In this document: positions 51,958 to 59,712 of the stretch, piece by piece
Position numbering within the stretch: position 1 is the first letter of the stretch
Layout: every line of letters begins with the position of its first letter
DNA from: Psychrobacillus mangrovi
GTDB lineage: Bacteria; Bacillota; Bacilli; Bacillales_A; Planococcaceae
Direction of reading: 5' to 3'
Length of the DNA: 64,000 nt
NCBI RefSeq assembly: GCF_037104765.1
Contig: NZ_JBAWSY010000001.1
Coordinates: forward strand, 186,001 to 250,000
Notes under the pieces: model-generated
The model's input: the letters and a program-made list of their open reading frames with translations, nothing else
What the model was told of the DNA's origin: nothing
Database searches by the model: none
Translations under genes and position numbers: made by a program

Positions 51958-52545
51958 ATTTTTCCCATTTGATTTCATTCTCAAGAACAATGGCTAATAT
52001 AATCCCAACTAATAAACCTCTACTTAACAGAGGTCTAACTAAAACTGGAATCTACTCAAACATCTGAACTGGAATATTCATAATAGCAATCCCTAATAAA
52101 ACAGGATCCGCAATTCGATAAATTGTATTAGAAGTAAAATTAACACCTTTCAAATTAGATATAGCCCCACTAAATAGTTGTTAATAGGTAACAAATAAAA
52201 CTGCATTACCTACACTTACAGGCATTGTTGAAAAAAATGACTAAGTGCAGGAACTAATCCTAAAATCATAAACCCTTGCTGCACCAATCATCATAGGAAT
52301 TGTTTGGTATTTGCGTATAGATTGTAAAAATCCTAATGATATGGTGCAAAAGGAACCTTTCATAAATTTCCCGAAAACAACTGGGTTCATTCCCGATAAC
52401 ATAAATGATTTTCGGTAATGACCGACAGATGTTGTCTTATTTACCATTGGCTCAAGCCCTTTATTTGATGTAATTATTTGTTATATTAACTAATCCTGTT
52501 AAGACAGCAAAAATAATTAGGTTATACTAAACTTTGGTTCTCCCC
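51958..52545 (-). pseudogene. Decayed NCS2 xanthine/uracil permease gene
   Basis: The minus strand encodes pieces of the permease at 39215 in the right order but in changing frames: FAVLTGLVNITN, GLEPMVNKTTS with KSFMLSGMNPVVFGKF, NTIYRIADPVLLGIAIMNIP and VLVRPLLSRGLLVGIILAIV with LENEIKWEK (intact copy: VIRPVLSSGLLVGIILALLL). Several frameshifts and stops and a missing N-terminal half show loss of function. Confidence 0.8.
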
Positions 52546-52636
52546 AAGGAAATAGGTTAAAGATTTTTCCTTGATGTAACTGCTTCACTTGAAACGGAAG
52601 AAAAGAGTATTACATGAAGAATCCAGCCCGTCTATT

Positions 52637-53602
52637 TTAAATTACACCGTTCACTACATAACGAGGATCCTCGTTATTTAATACTCTTACAATATTTTCA
52701 GCAGCCATTACCGCCATATCATTTCGTGCTTCAAATGTAGCGTTGCCAATATGAGGTGTTAAAACAACATTTTTTAGTTTTTTCAAGCCTTCTCCAATGG
52801 AGGGTTCAAATTCAAAGACATCTAATGCTGCACCTTCAATTGCTTTATCATTTAAAGCCTCTATAAGAGCTGCTTCTTCTACAATAGGACCACGTGCACA
52901 GTTTATTAAATAGGCCGTTCTTTTCATCATATTAAATTGTTTTGTACTAAACATGTGTTTCATGCTTGGGTTATATGAACAATTAAGTGTAATAAAATCA
53001 GCTTGAGTTAATAATTCGTCAAGCGAAACATATGTTGCATTTAATGATTTCTCTATTTCCTCGCTTTTTTGGTGTGGGCTATAGTATAAAACATTCATGT
53101 CAAACGCTGCAGCCCTTTTTGCAACCGCTTGTCCTATTTGTCCAAATCCGACAATCCCAATTGTTTTTCCTGTTACTTCACGTCCTCGGAAATAAAGTGG
53201 CGCCCAGCCGTTAAAGCCAACCGTTCGGCATACTTCATCACCCTCTACTACCCTCCTTGCAACCGCTAATAATAGAGCTATCGTTAAATCTGCTGTTGCT
53301 GCAGTAGAGGCAAAAGGTGTATTGGTAGTGGGGATTCCTTTAGATGCTGCATATTCAAAATCTACATTATTGAAGCCCGCTCCATAGTTTGCAATAATTT
53401 TCAAATTCGGTGCTTTATCAATAATTTCTTTTGTAACAGGTGTTGATAATAAACTTAATAGGGCGTCTTTATCTTGAATGCGTTCTATTAATTCTTCTTT
53501 AGAAATTAATGCTTCACCAGGGAATACTTCTACCTCATGCTTTTCTATTAACAAGTCTAATCCCATTTGCGGAATTTCTCCTGCAACTAAAATTTTGGCC
53601 AT
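52637..53602 (-). CDS. D-isomer-specific 2-hydroxyacid dehydrogenase (glyoxylate/hydroxypyruvate reductase-like)
   Basis: 321 residues from the ATG at 53602 behind GAGGTG. Motifs are NYGAGFNNVD, NTPFASTAATADLTIALLLA, the NAD-binding TIGIVGFGQIGQAVAKRA, the catalytic Arg in INCARGPIVEEAAL, Glu in LDVFEFEPSIG and His in VVLTPHIGNAT. It likely reduces glyoxylate, hydroxypyruvate or a related 2-oxoacid; in purine-degrading bacteria such enzymes remove glyoxylate released from ureidoglycolate. No glyoxylate-forming step is seen here, so the substrate is open. A cre-like site lies upstream. Confidence 0.87.
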   Translation of the reverse strand: MAKILVAGEIPQMGLDLLIEKHEVEVFPGEALISKEELIERIQDKDALLSLLSTPVTKEIIDKAPNLKIIANYGAGFNNVDFEYAASKGIPTTNTPFASTAATADLTIALLLAVARRVVEGDEVCRTVGFNGWAPLYFRGREVTGKTIGIVGFGQIGQAVAKRAAAFDMNVLYYSPHQKSEEIEKSLNATYVSLDELLTQADFITLNCSYNPSMKHMFSTKQFNMMKRTAYLINCARGPIVEEAALIEALNDKAIEGAALDVFEFEPSIGEGLKKLKNVVLTPHIGNATFEARNDMAVMAAENIVRVLNNEDPRYVVNGVI

Positions 53603-54084
53603 TCTAAAAAACACCTCTTCAATATTTATGTAATATGAGGATTATTTCCTAACAATTAGTCATTCCCTAAATGCACTCTCATTATAGATAGCTAACGCAA
53701 AAACTAGCAAGCGCTTTCAACAAATACTTATGGTTAGTGTTTCACTTGTTATATTTATATAAGATGTATGTACAACTGTTAATTATAAAGAGAGTGGAAC
53801 GAAGATTCATTTGATAATGTAGATAAAATCAATTTGCATTTTTAGTATAAAGGGATAAAAATTATAGTTCTCTTTCTTATTTACTTTCGGCACTAGTAGG
53901 TTCGAGCTGTATATGTGCGGATTTCAACGTTTATAAGTAATTCTCCTAATTTACTGCTAATTAAGGGTAATTTACTTTTATGATATAATTTAATACTGAA
54001 TCATAAAATCGGATGATTTCAAAGTTTTATTAAATTATTATAAAAAAAACGTTGACTATTTTATAGAAGGTGTGTGACAACAAG
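53603..54084. other. Divergent intergenic region with a cre-like site
   Basis: Contains the cre-like sequence at 53706-53720 for the dehydrogenase gene and a GATATAATTT -10-like element near 53982 for the plus-strand hydrolase gene. No ORF is supported. Confidence 0.45.
53706..53720 (-). promoter_or_regulatory. Likely CcpA (cre) site
   Basis: TTGAAAGCGCTTGCT on the minus strand fits the full consensus WTGNAANCGNWNNCW and lies about 105 bases before the 2-hydroxyacid dehydrogenase start. It suggests carbon catabolite control of that gene. Confidence 0.6.
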
Positions 54085-54951
54085 ATGAAAACAACTGTCG
54101 TTTATAAAAAAGGTGAACAATTCGAAATAAAAGCAGATTTTTATCCAACCTCTATACAGTTTGCTCCTGTAATTGTTTATATTCATGGTGGGGGGCTATT
54201 TTGGGGATATAGGGAAGATATCAAAGCTGAACAGGTCGAATTATATATACAGGCAGGATTTAATGTATTTTCGATTGACTATCGACTTGCACCTGAAACA
54301 AAAATTCCTGATATAAAAACCGATATTGCAGATGCACTTTCCTGGCTAAAATTTGAGGGTATAAAACAGTTTGATTATAATCCAGAAAAAATAGCAGTGA
54401 TTGGCGGCTCAGCAGGCAGCTACCTTGCACTTTTATCTGGAACGTTCGATTTAAAACCGCAAGCCATTGTCTCGTTTTACGGATACGGTGATATTACTGG
54501 AGAGTGGGCAATAAAACCAAGCCCCCACTACAAAAAAATGACACCTGTTCCAAAAGAACTTGCCGATATGCTCGTATCAAATGAAGTCATTACCGTTGGA
54601 CCGATACAAAAACGTTATGCCATTTATATGTACGCAAGACAAAATGGTGTTTGGATTGATAAAATAAGCGACATGGACATACAAGAGCTACAGTCGTTAT
54701 GTCCAATTTATGCTGTAAATGCGGATTATCCACCAACACTTTTATTACACGGAACAATAGACGAAGATGTCCCATACGAACAATCAGTATTCATGTCCGA
54801 AGCATTAACGAAAGCCGGTGTAGAAAACCAATTGATAACTATTCCCAACGGCAAACACGTTTTTGATGAAGATTGGCAAAGTGTGACTGTGCAAAATGCA
54901 TTTGATGATGTTATTCAGTTTCTAAGAAAGCATCTTCAAAAAGACAATTGA
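54085..54951 (+). CDS. Alpha/beta hydrolase (HSL/esterase type)
   Basis: 288 residues from the ATG at 54085; an in-frame GTG at 54070 is an alternative, and the GAAGGTG element fits neither ideally. The oxyanion motif is YIHGGGLFWGY, the nucleophile elbow GGSAGSYLALL, the acid Asp in LHGTIDEDVPYE, the His in GKHVFDEDW. It belongs to the hormone-sensitive-lipase-like esterases with broad small-ester substrates, cytoplasmic. The remnant at 39055 is the tail of a close relative. Link to ureide metabolism is unproven. Confidence 0.87.
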   Translation: MKTTVVYKKGEQFEIKADFYPTSIQFAPVIVYIHGGGLFWGYREDIKAEQVELYIQAGFNVFSIDYRLAPETKIPDIKTDIADALSWLKFEGIKQFDYNPEKIAVIGGSAGSYLALLSGTFDLKPQAIVSFYGYGDITGEWAIKPSPHYKKMTPVPKELADMLVSNEVITVGPIQKRYAIYMYARQNGVWIDKISDMDIQELQSLCPIYAVNADYPPTLLLHGTIDEDVPYEQSVFMSEALTKAGVENQLITIPNGKHVFDEDWQSVTVQNAFDDVIQFLRKHLQKDN

Positions 54952-54962
54952 TCCAAAACAAG

Positions 54963-54999
54963 AAAGGGTGTCTACTTATTTTTAGTGGAACACCCTTTT
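54963..54999 (+). terminator. Terminator of the hydrolase gene
   Basis: AAAGGGTGT / ACACCCTTT with partly paired loop, then TTAATT. Confidence 0.8.
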
Positions 55000-55425
55000 T
55001 AATTATTCAATCATTAAAGATTTCCAAGTGTTTTTTACTTCAACTCCAACCACGCAACCGCTTCACACCAACATCTATTTTATTAGTTTATACTACCGTC
55101 GAACTATGCTAGATATGGCACAAAATCTACAAATCATTTCCATATACTTCACTTTCAAAATTGAATACTTCCATTTCCGTTATTTGTTAGTAGACCGAAT
55201 GCAACGGGTTAGTAGGGCTATATACTCTTAGAATAAAAAATCGACCAACTCACTTAAGAGAAGGTCGATTTTATAGAAGAGAAGATAAATAAATGGGATA
55301 GTATTATTGTTTTAACTTACTAATAAATCATCACTCTAAAAATCATGAAATGCCCCACGACTATAGAGCTTGTAAAAGCTGAAACTCTCTCGATTAATTC
55401 AAATAATCTACATAACATTTGTTGT
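55000..55425. other. Gene-free stretch with one hairpin
   Basis: Only a 9-bp hairpin (AAATCGACC / GGTCGATTT, 55238-55271) with A- and T-rich flanks is seen. It may be a terminator for transcription from either side. The 55028-55231 open frame has no RBS and no recognisable product. Confidence 0.4.
55238..55271. terminator. Possible terminator hairpin
   Basis: AAATCGACC (55238-55246) and GGTCGATTT (55263-55271), 16-base loop, AAAA before and TTATA after. Confidence 0.55.
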
Positions 55426-55545
55426 TTAGTACTTCATAAAAGATGCTCCCACAATTATTAGTAGAATAAACAACACAACAATCAACACGAAGTTGGATCC
55501 GTTATTACCGTATCCGCCATAATCGCCTCCACCATATCCAGACAT
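55426..55545 (-). CDS. YjcZ-family small hydrophobic protein, 39 aa
   Basis: ATG at 55545 after GGAGGGGATATAAG. The sequence starts MSGYGGGDYGGYGNNGSNFV, a Gly/Tyr/Asn-rich head, followed by one membrane helix (VLIVVLFILLIIVGASF) and MKY. This is the pattern of the YjcZ small proteins that sporulating Bacillales carry in many copies, often annotated as sporulation proteins, with no proven function. It is transcribed alone. Confidence 0.8.
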   Translation of the reverse strand: MSGYGGGDYGGYGNNGSNFVLIVVLFILLIIVGASFMKY

Positions 55546-55757
55546 CTTATATCCCCTCCTTTCCTATTATTATTTATAGATTATGAAAAGATTATGAAAT
55601 GGTTAAGGTAATTTATCTCGTATTTAAGAATTTAATTTTTATCTTTCTGTGGTGCACCTGTCAACGAAGTTTCTTTTAGATAAAAAAGCCTCACATCCGC
55701 CAATGAGACTGGACTGACCCTGTTAGTGGGATTGATTTATTATTTACAATAACTAAA

Positions 55758-55781
55758 AAAGACTGCTATTGAGCAGTCTTT
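55758..55781 (-). terminator. Terminator of the fhs pseudogene
   Basis: AAAGACTGCT / AGCAGTCTTT, 10-bp stem, 4-base loop, followed by TTTAG on the minus strand. Confidence 0.85.
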
Positions 55782-55790
55782 AAAAGAATA

Positions 55791-57468
55791 TCAAAATAAT
55801 CCTATAGCTTCTCCTTTATCATCTATATCCATATTTAAAGCTGCTGGTTTTTTAGGTAAGCCAGGCATTGTCATAATATCTCCAGTTAAACATACAAGGA
55901 ACCCTGCACCAAGTTTAGGTATTACTTCGCGAACCGTAATCGTAAAGTCTGTTGGTCTTCCTAAAAGTTTAGGTTGGTCAGATAAAGAATATTGTGTTTT
56001 TGCCATACAAATTGGTAACGCATCCCATCCGAACGATTTGATTTGTTCGATTTGTTTGATTGCTTCATCCGTAAACACTACATTTTTTCCACCATACACT
56101 TTTCTTACAATGGTCAGTACCTTTTCCTTAATAGGTTGCGTTACCTCGTATAAAGGAGCAAAATTATTAGGTTTTTCTAATTGTTTTATGACGAGTTTTG
56201 CAAGCTCTACTCCTCCTGCACCACCTTTTTCCCATACTTCCGTTAACGCAATAGAAATATTTTTTTCTTTACACCAGGAAAGCAATGCTTCTATTTCTGC
56301 AGATGTATCGGTGACAAATTTATTCAATGCCACAATTGGTTCGATTCCAAATGATTTTATCGTTTCAATATGCTTCTCTAGGTTTTTGATTCCAAATAAG
56401 AGTGCTTTCACATCTTCATCTTTCAAGGAATCCTTTTGCTTTCCGCCTTGTAATTTAAGCGCACGAATAGTTGCGACAATTACTACTGCATCTGGTGCAA
56501 AACCCCTTGTCTGGATTTAATGTGCATGAACTTCTCTGCTCCCAAATCTGCTCCAAAACCAGCTTCAGTAACAACTATGTCCGCTAAATTGCCGCTGTTT
56601 TAGTAGCAATTATGGAGTTACACCCATGTGCTATATTGGCAAAAGGTCCTCCGTGAATGATAGCTGGAGTTCCTTCTATCGTCTGAACTAAATTCGGTTT
56701 GAGAGCTTCCTTTAACAACAAAGTGAGAGCACCTTCTACACCTAATGACCGTACTGTTATAGGTTCCTGATTATATGTATATCCGATAACTATTTGCGAG
56801 AGTCTCTCTTTTAAATCCTCCAAATCCCTTGCAAGGCATAGTACGGCCATAATTTCAGAGGCTACTGTAATATCGAAGCCATCTTCACGAGGTACTCCTT
56901 GTTTAGGACCACCAAGACCTATAGTGATTTGACGCAGAGCACGATCATTCATATCCATTACTCGTTTCCAAGTAATCCTTCTAGGATCGATATTTAAAGA
57001 ATTGCCTTGAAAGATATGATTATCAATAATTGCTGCCAATGCATTATTAGCAGTTGTGATTGCATGAAGGTCTCCATTAAAATGTAAATTGATTTCTTCC
57101 ATCGGGAGAACTTGAGAATACCCACCACCAGTAGCCCCTCCTTTGATTCCCATAACAGGACCCAATGAAGGTTCTCTAAGCGCTACTGCTACCGACTGTC
57201 CTAACTGTTGTATTGCATCGGAGAGACCCACAGTTACGGTTGATTTCCCTTCCCCTGCAGCGGTTGGACTAATCGCTGTTACTAAAACAATTTTACCAGG
57301 AGTTGATTTTTTAGATAGTTTAGTAGGATCAATCTTTGCTTTATAATTTCCATATAGTTCTAAGGCTTCTTTCGGAATTCCAATTTTTTCACCAATTTGC
57401 TGAATGGGTTTCATTTTTGCATTTTTGGCAATAATTAAATCAGATGGGGTTTCTACTTCAGTATTCAT
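55791..57468 (-). pseudogene. fhs: Formate-tetrahydrofolate ligase gene broken by two frameshifts
   Basis: The whole locus is 1678 bases, the length of a normal 560-codon fhs. The N-terminal part (57468-56584) has ITAISPTAAGEGKSTVTVG, LREPSLGPVMGIKGGATGGG, HAITTANNALAAIIDNH and ends IATKTAAI at a stop. A +1-type shift continues LADIVVTEAGFGADLGAEKF, which hits a stop after GVLHQMQ. A second shift resumes FAPDAVVIVATIRALKLQGG to the normal end. Fhs makes 10-formyl-THF from formate, THF and ATP. Unless both shifts are sequence errors the gene is inactive. RBS GTAGGGA. Confidence 0.88.
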
Positions 57469-57540
57469 ATAATCCCTACTTTTTTATTTTTATTATATCT
57501 ATTTAAAAGTGGATAAGGTGAAGGTAAATTCGACATATTA

Positions 57541-57570
57541 TTGACGATTCCTGGCATTTAATGGTATAGT
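57541..57570 (+). promoter_or_regulatory. Promoter of the plus-strand cold-shock gene
   Basis: TTGACG (57541-57546), 18 bases, TATAGT (57565-57570), about 50 bases before the start codon. Confidence 0.7.
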
Positions 57571-57618
57571 TAATATATCCATTCTCAGAATATTTAGTGG
57601 ATCGAGGGAGGAACTATT

Positions 57619-57822
57619 ATGCAACAGGGGAAAGTAAAATGGTTCAACAATGAAAAAGGCTACGGATTTATCGAATACAACGATGGAGAAGACGTATTTG
57701 TCCATTTTACGGGTATTCAGGGAGATGGATTTCGAGCTTTGGAAGAAGGACAAGATGTATCTTTCGATATAGTAGAAGGAAACCGCGGACCTCAAGCTGC
57801 AAATGTCATCAAAAACAGTTAG
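57619..57822 (+). CDS. Cold-shock protein (CspA/CspD family)
   Basis: 67 residues, RBS GAGGGAGGAAC. The single cold-shock domain shows RNP1 KGYGFIE and RNP2 DVFVHFTGI, starting QGKVKWFNNEKG and ending GPQAANVIK. CSPs bind single-stranded RNA/DNA and keep transcripts unstructured (established). More divergent than the copy at 59349 (YNDGEDVFVHFTG versus REGGDDVFVHFSA). Position next to the ypeQ and ypeP homologues corresponds to cspD of B. subtilis. Confidence 0.94.
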   Translation: MQQGKVKWFNNEKGYGFIEYNDGEDVFVHFTGIQGDGFRALEEGQDVSFDIVEGNRGPQAANVIKNS

Positions 57823-57829
57823 TACAGTT

Positions 57830-57862
57830 CTTCCTGCGACAAATAGTCGTGGGGCTTTTTTA
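57830..57862 (+). terminator. Terminator of the plus-strand csp gene
   Basis: CTGCGAC / GTCGTGG stem with a 5-base loop, then GGCTTTTTTATTT. Confidence 0.65.
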
Positions 57863-58042
57863 TTTAGAATTTAGTTTATCCCCTATTTGTCTTATCTCTT
57901 CACCCACTGTGCAAGAATGAATACAGAAATCATGTGCAACAGTCTTTCCTTTTTCTTTTCGTAATACGGTTTTTACAAAACACCCATCGCAATACGTATT
58001 TAACAAAAAATCTATTTCATTTATTATTTGACTATTTTTCAT
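57860..58042 (-). CDS. ypeQ: Zinc-finger small protein (YpeQ-like)
   Basis: 60 residues. Cys pairs in YCDGCF and a HDFCIHSCTVGEEI segment give a CxxC ... CxxxC zinc site, matching the small zinc-finger family of B. subtilis YpeQ (compare YCKSCF and HRFCISECTVG from memory). Likely nucleic-acid associated. It is convergent with csp and divergent from the RNase-H-like gene, the same neighbours as in B. subtilis. Confidence 0.8.
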   Translation of the reverse strand: MKNSQIINEIDFLLNTYCDGCFVKTVLRKEKGKTVAHDFCIHSCTVGEEIRQIGDKLNSK

Positions 58043-58162
58043 ATTAAATTCTCCTTGCTATAATAAATTTGATTGTACTATTTGGATGCTATTCTTTGCA
58101 AGTGAGGAACTAGCAAATTGAAGTCATTCAAATATAAAATGATGAAAATACAGGTGATGCAG

Positions 58163-58555
58163 ATGCTTGAAGTGTATATTGATGGTTCCACAACGGGAAA
58201 TCCAGGACCAAGTGGTATCGGAGTTTTTATTAAAGGGGAAGGTCATCATATTAAGATAAGCGAATATATAGGCATTTATTCAAATCATACGACAGAATTT
58301 TTAGCATTGTTGAGAGGACTTGAGGAGGTACAAAAACTTACTTCCTCCATTATTTCTGTGAGGACAGATTCACAAGCTGTTTGTACAGCTGTTGAAAAAC
58401 GATATGCTAAAAATGCTGAATTTGCAGCGATATTAGAAAAAATATTAAAAATTAGCGATACGTTTGATCTATTCTTTATAAAATGGATTCCAGATGAACA
58501 AAATAAAGCAGCACATGCATTAGCTAGAGAAGCTGTACTAAAAAAACTGCCTTAA
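58163..58555 (+). CDS. ypeP: RNase HI-like protein (YpeP)
   Basis: 130 residues from the ATG at 58163 (AGGTG six bases before); earlier in-frame ATGs lack an RBS. The RNase H fold has the acidic residues in VYIDGSTTGNPGPSGIG (Asp), HTTEFLALLRGL (Glu) and VRTDSQAVC (Asp), and a C-terminal WIPDEQNKAAHALAREA carrying the His/Asp end. It should cleave RNA in RNA-DNA hybrids, though YpeP's activity in B. subtilis is uncertain. It is short and lacks the basic handle of E. coli RnhA. Confidence 0.87.
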   Translation: MLEVYIDGSTTGNPGPSGIGVFIKGEGHHIKISEYIGIYSNHTTEFLALLRGLEEVQKLTSSIISVRTDSQAVCTAVEKRYAKNAEFAAILEKILKISDTFDLFFIKWIPDEQNKAAHALAREAVLKKLP

Positions 58556-58568
58556 ATGGCAGCTTTTT
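58541..58568 (+). terminator. Terminator of the RNase-H-like gene
   Basis: CTGCC / GGCAG stem extended by A/T pairs with a bulge, followed by TTTTTTAATT. It overlaps the last codons. Confidence 0.65.
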
Positions 58569-58645
58569 TAATTCAATTGTTATTTTCTTAAGACTCATAT
58601 TGTACCCATTTTCTATGCCAATAACATATACAATATTTATGTGGG

Positions 58646-58746
58646 TTTCTCAGAAAATCCCGGGCGTTTCTCAGAAAATCTCGCTGTTTCTCAGAAAATC
58701 TCACTGTATCTCAGAAAACCTCGCTGTATCTAAGAAAATCCCAAGG
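58646..58746 (+). repeat. Five tandem copies of a 20-21-base unit
   Basis: Units at 58646, 58667, 58687, 58707 and 58727 follow TTTCTCAGAAAATCTCGCTG with a few changes (for example TATCTCAGAAAACCTCGCTG). The array lies between convergent genes with no supported ORF, so it is an intergenic minisatellite-like repeat. Confidence 0.85.
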
Positions 58747-58771
58747 CATCTCCTATTAAAGCATACTTCAA

Positions 58772-59236
58772 TTATTCTTCCTCGTTTTTGTAAGCATTTT
58801 CTATAGTCTCTTTTGTTCGATTCATAAATCTGCTCACTACATCGTCACTGCCAAACAATTGAAATACGCTTAATAAGATATTTTTTGGTTTGTTTATTGA
58901 TGTGTAGATAAATTTAGTTGTTGAAACATCCTGACTTTCAAATTCATATTCAATTGTCATTCGAAAGCGTTCGTTCAATAAAAAAGACTCTTGATAGGAT
59001 TTGTAATGTTGTTCATTTCTAAATTTTTTTATCGTTATTTCATATTGCTCATTTATAGTACCGTTTTGGTAGGTTTGCTTAATGACTGTTCCCACTACTT
59101 GTTCTGTTTGTTTGATAAAGTGTTCGTCGATTACTTTTGGGAAAATCAATTTCTTTTTTTCTAAGTTACCGTAAAAAAATGGCCAAACATATTCAATTGG
59201 TGCATTGATAATAATTTCTTTTTTCCACTTTTTCAA
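58772..59236 (-). CDS. SRPBCC-family protein
   Basis: About 154 residues from a TTG at 59236, nine bases after GGGAG; the frame is open further upstream. It begins KKWKKEIIINAPIEYVWPFF, the typical first strand and helix of SRPBCC (START-like) folds, and ends with the long C-terminal helix (DDVVSRFMNRTKETIENAYK). Such proteins bind hydrophobic ligands, and some are polyketide cyclases or toxin-like. Function unknown. Confidence 0.75.
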   Translation of the reverse strand: MKKWKKEIIINAPIEYVWPFFYGNLEKKKLIFPKVIDEHFIKQTEQVVGTVIKQTYQNGTINEQYEITIKKFRNEQHYKSYQESFLLNERFRMTIEYEFESQDVSTTKFIYTSINKPKNILLSVFQLFGSDDVVSRFMNRTKETIENAYKNEEE

Positions 59237-59302
59237 TTTTGCCAACTCCCAATTACAAACTAACAACACTATTGAATGTTATAACATATCATAACAGAAA
59301 AA

Positions 59303-59329
59303 AACAGACTCTCGAAAAGAGAGTCTGTT
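59303..59329 (-). terminator. Terminator of the minus-strand csp gene
   Basis: AACAGACTCTC / GAGAGTCTGTT, 11-bp stem, 5-base loop, followed by TTTTTTTCTG on the minus strand. Confidence 0.88.
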
Positions 59330-59348
59330 AAAGTTTTTAGGTTTAAAA

Positions 59349-59549
59349 TTAAGCTTTAACTACGTTAGTAGCTTGAAGACCACGTTGGCCTTGCTCGATT
59401 TCAAAAGTTACTTCTTGACCTTCGTCAAGTGATTTGAAACCTTCGCTTTGGATAGCTGAGAAATGTACGAATACGTCGTCTCCGCCTTCGCGTTCGATAA
59501 ATCCGAATCCTTTTTCTGAGTTAAACCATTTTACTTTACCTTGTTCCAT
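59349..59549 (-). CDS. Cold-shock protein CspA/CspB family
   Basis: 66 residues from the ATG at 59549 behind GCGAGGAGGAAAT. RNP1 KGFGFIE and RNP2 DVFVHFSAI are exact matches to major cold-shock proteins, ending RGLQATNVVK. The transcript leader is about 100 bases, the size typical of cold-regulated csp leaders. The promoter and leader lie within an inverted-repeat arrangement (59612-59707). Likely the main cold-shock protein. Confidence 0.95.
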   Translation of the reverse strand: MEQGKVKWFNSEKGFGFIEREGGDDVFVHFSAIQSEGFKSLDEGQEVTFEIEQGQRGLQATNVVKA

Positions 59550-59611
59550 GTGTATTTCCTCCTCGCATGCAGTTGCTGCATACATTGTGTTACTATCCTT
59601 GCTCAACACTG

Positions 59612-59707
59612 TTAAGTAAAAGTGTTGCCACCTACTAACTAACCGAACAAAAATAATCCTCTTTAAATATAACACGCATAATTATTTATTGCAACACTTT
59701 TACTTAA
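59612..59707. repeat. 17-bp inverted repeat around the csp promoter
   Basis: TTAAGTAAAAGTGTTGC (59612-59628) and its perfect complement GCAACACTTTTACTTAA (59691-59707) flank the promoter. One arm touches the -35 element, the other is in the leader RNA, where it can also form a smaller hairpin with CAACACT (59604-59610). Confidence 0.8.
59666..59694 (-). promoter_or_regulatory. Promoter of the minus-strand csp gene
   Basis: TTGCAA (-35, 59694-59689) and TATATT (-10, 59671-59666) with exactly 17 bases between. The predicted transcript starts near 59658, giving a leader of about 105-110 bases. Confidence 0.7.
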
Positions 59708-59712
59708 ATATT

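Noticed and set aside
58600..58806. 68-codon plus-strand frame across the tandem repeats
   Set aside because: The frame is created by the repeat, has no RBS and overlaps the 3' end of the SRPBCC gene.
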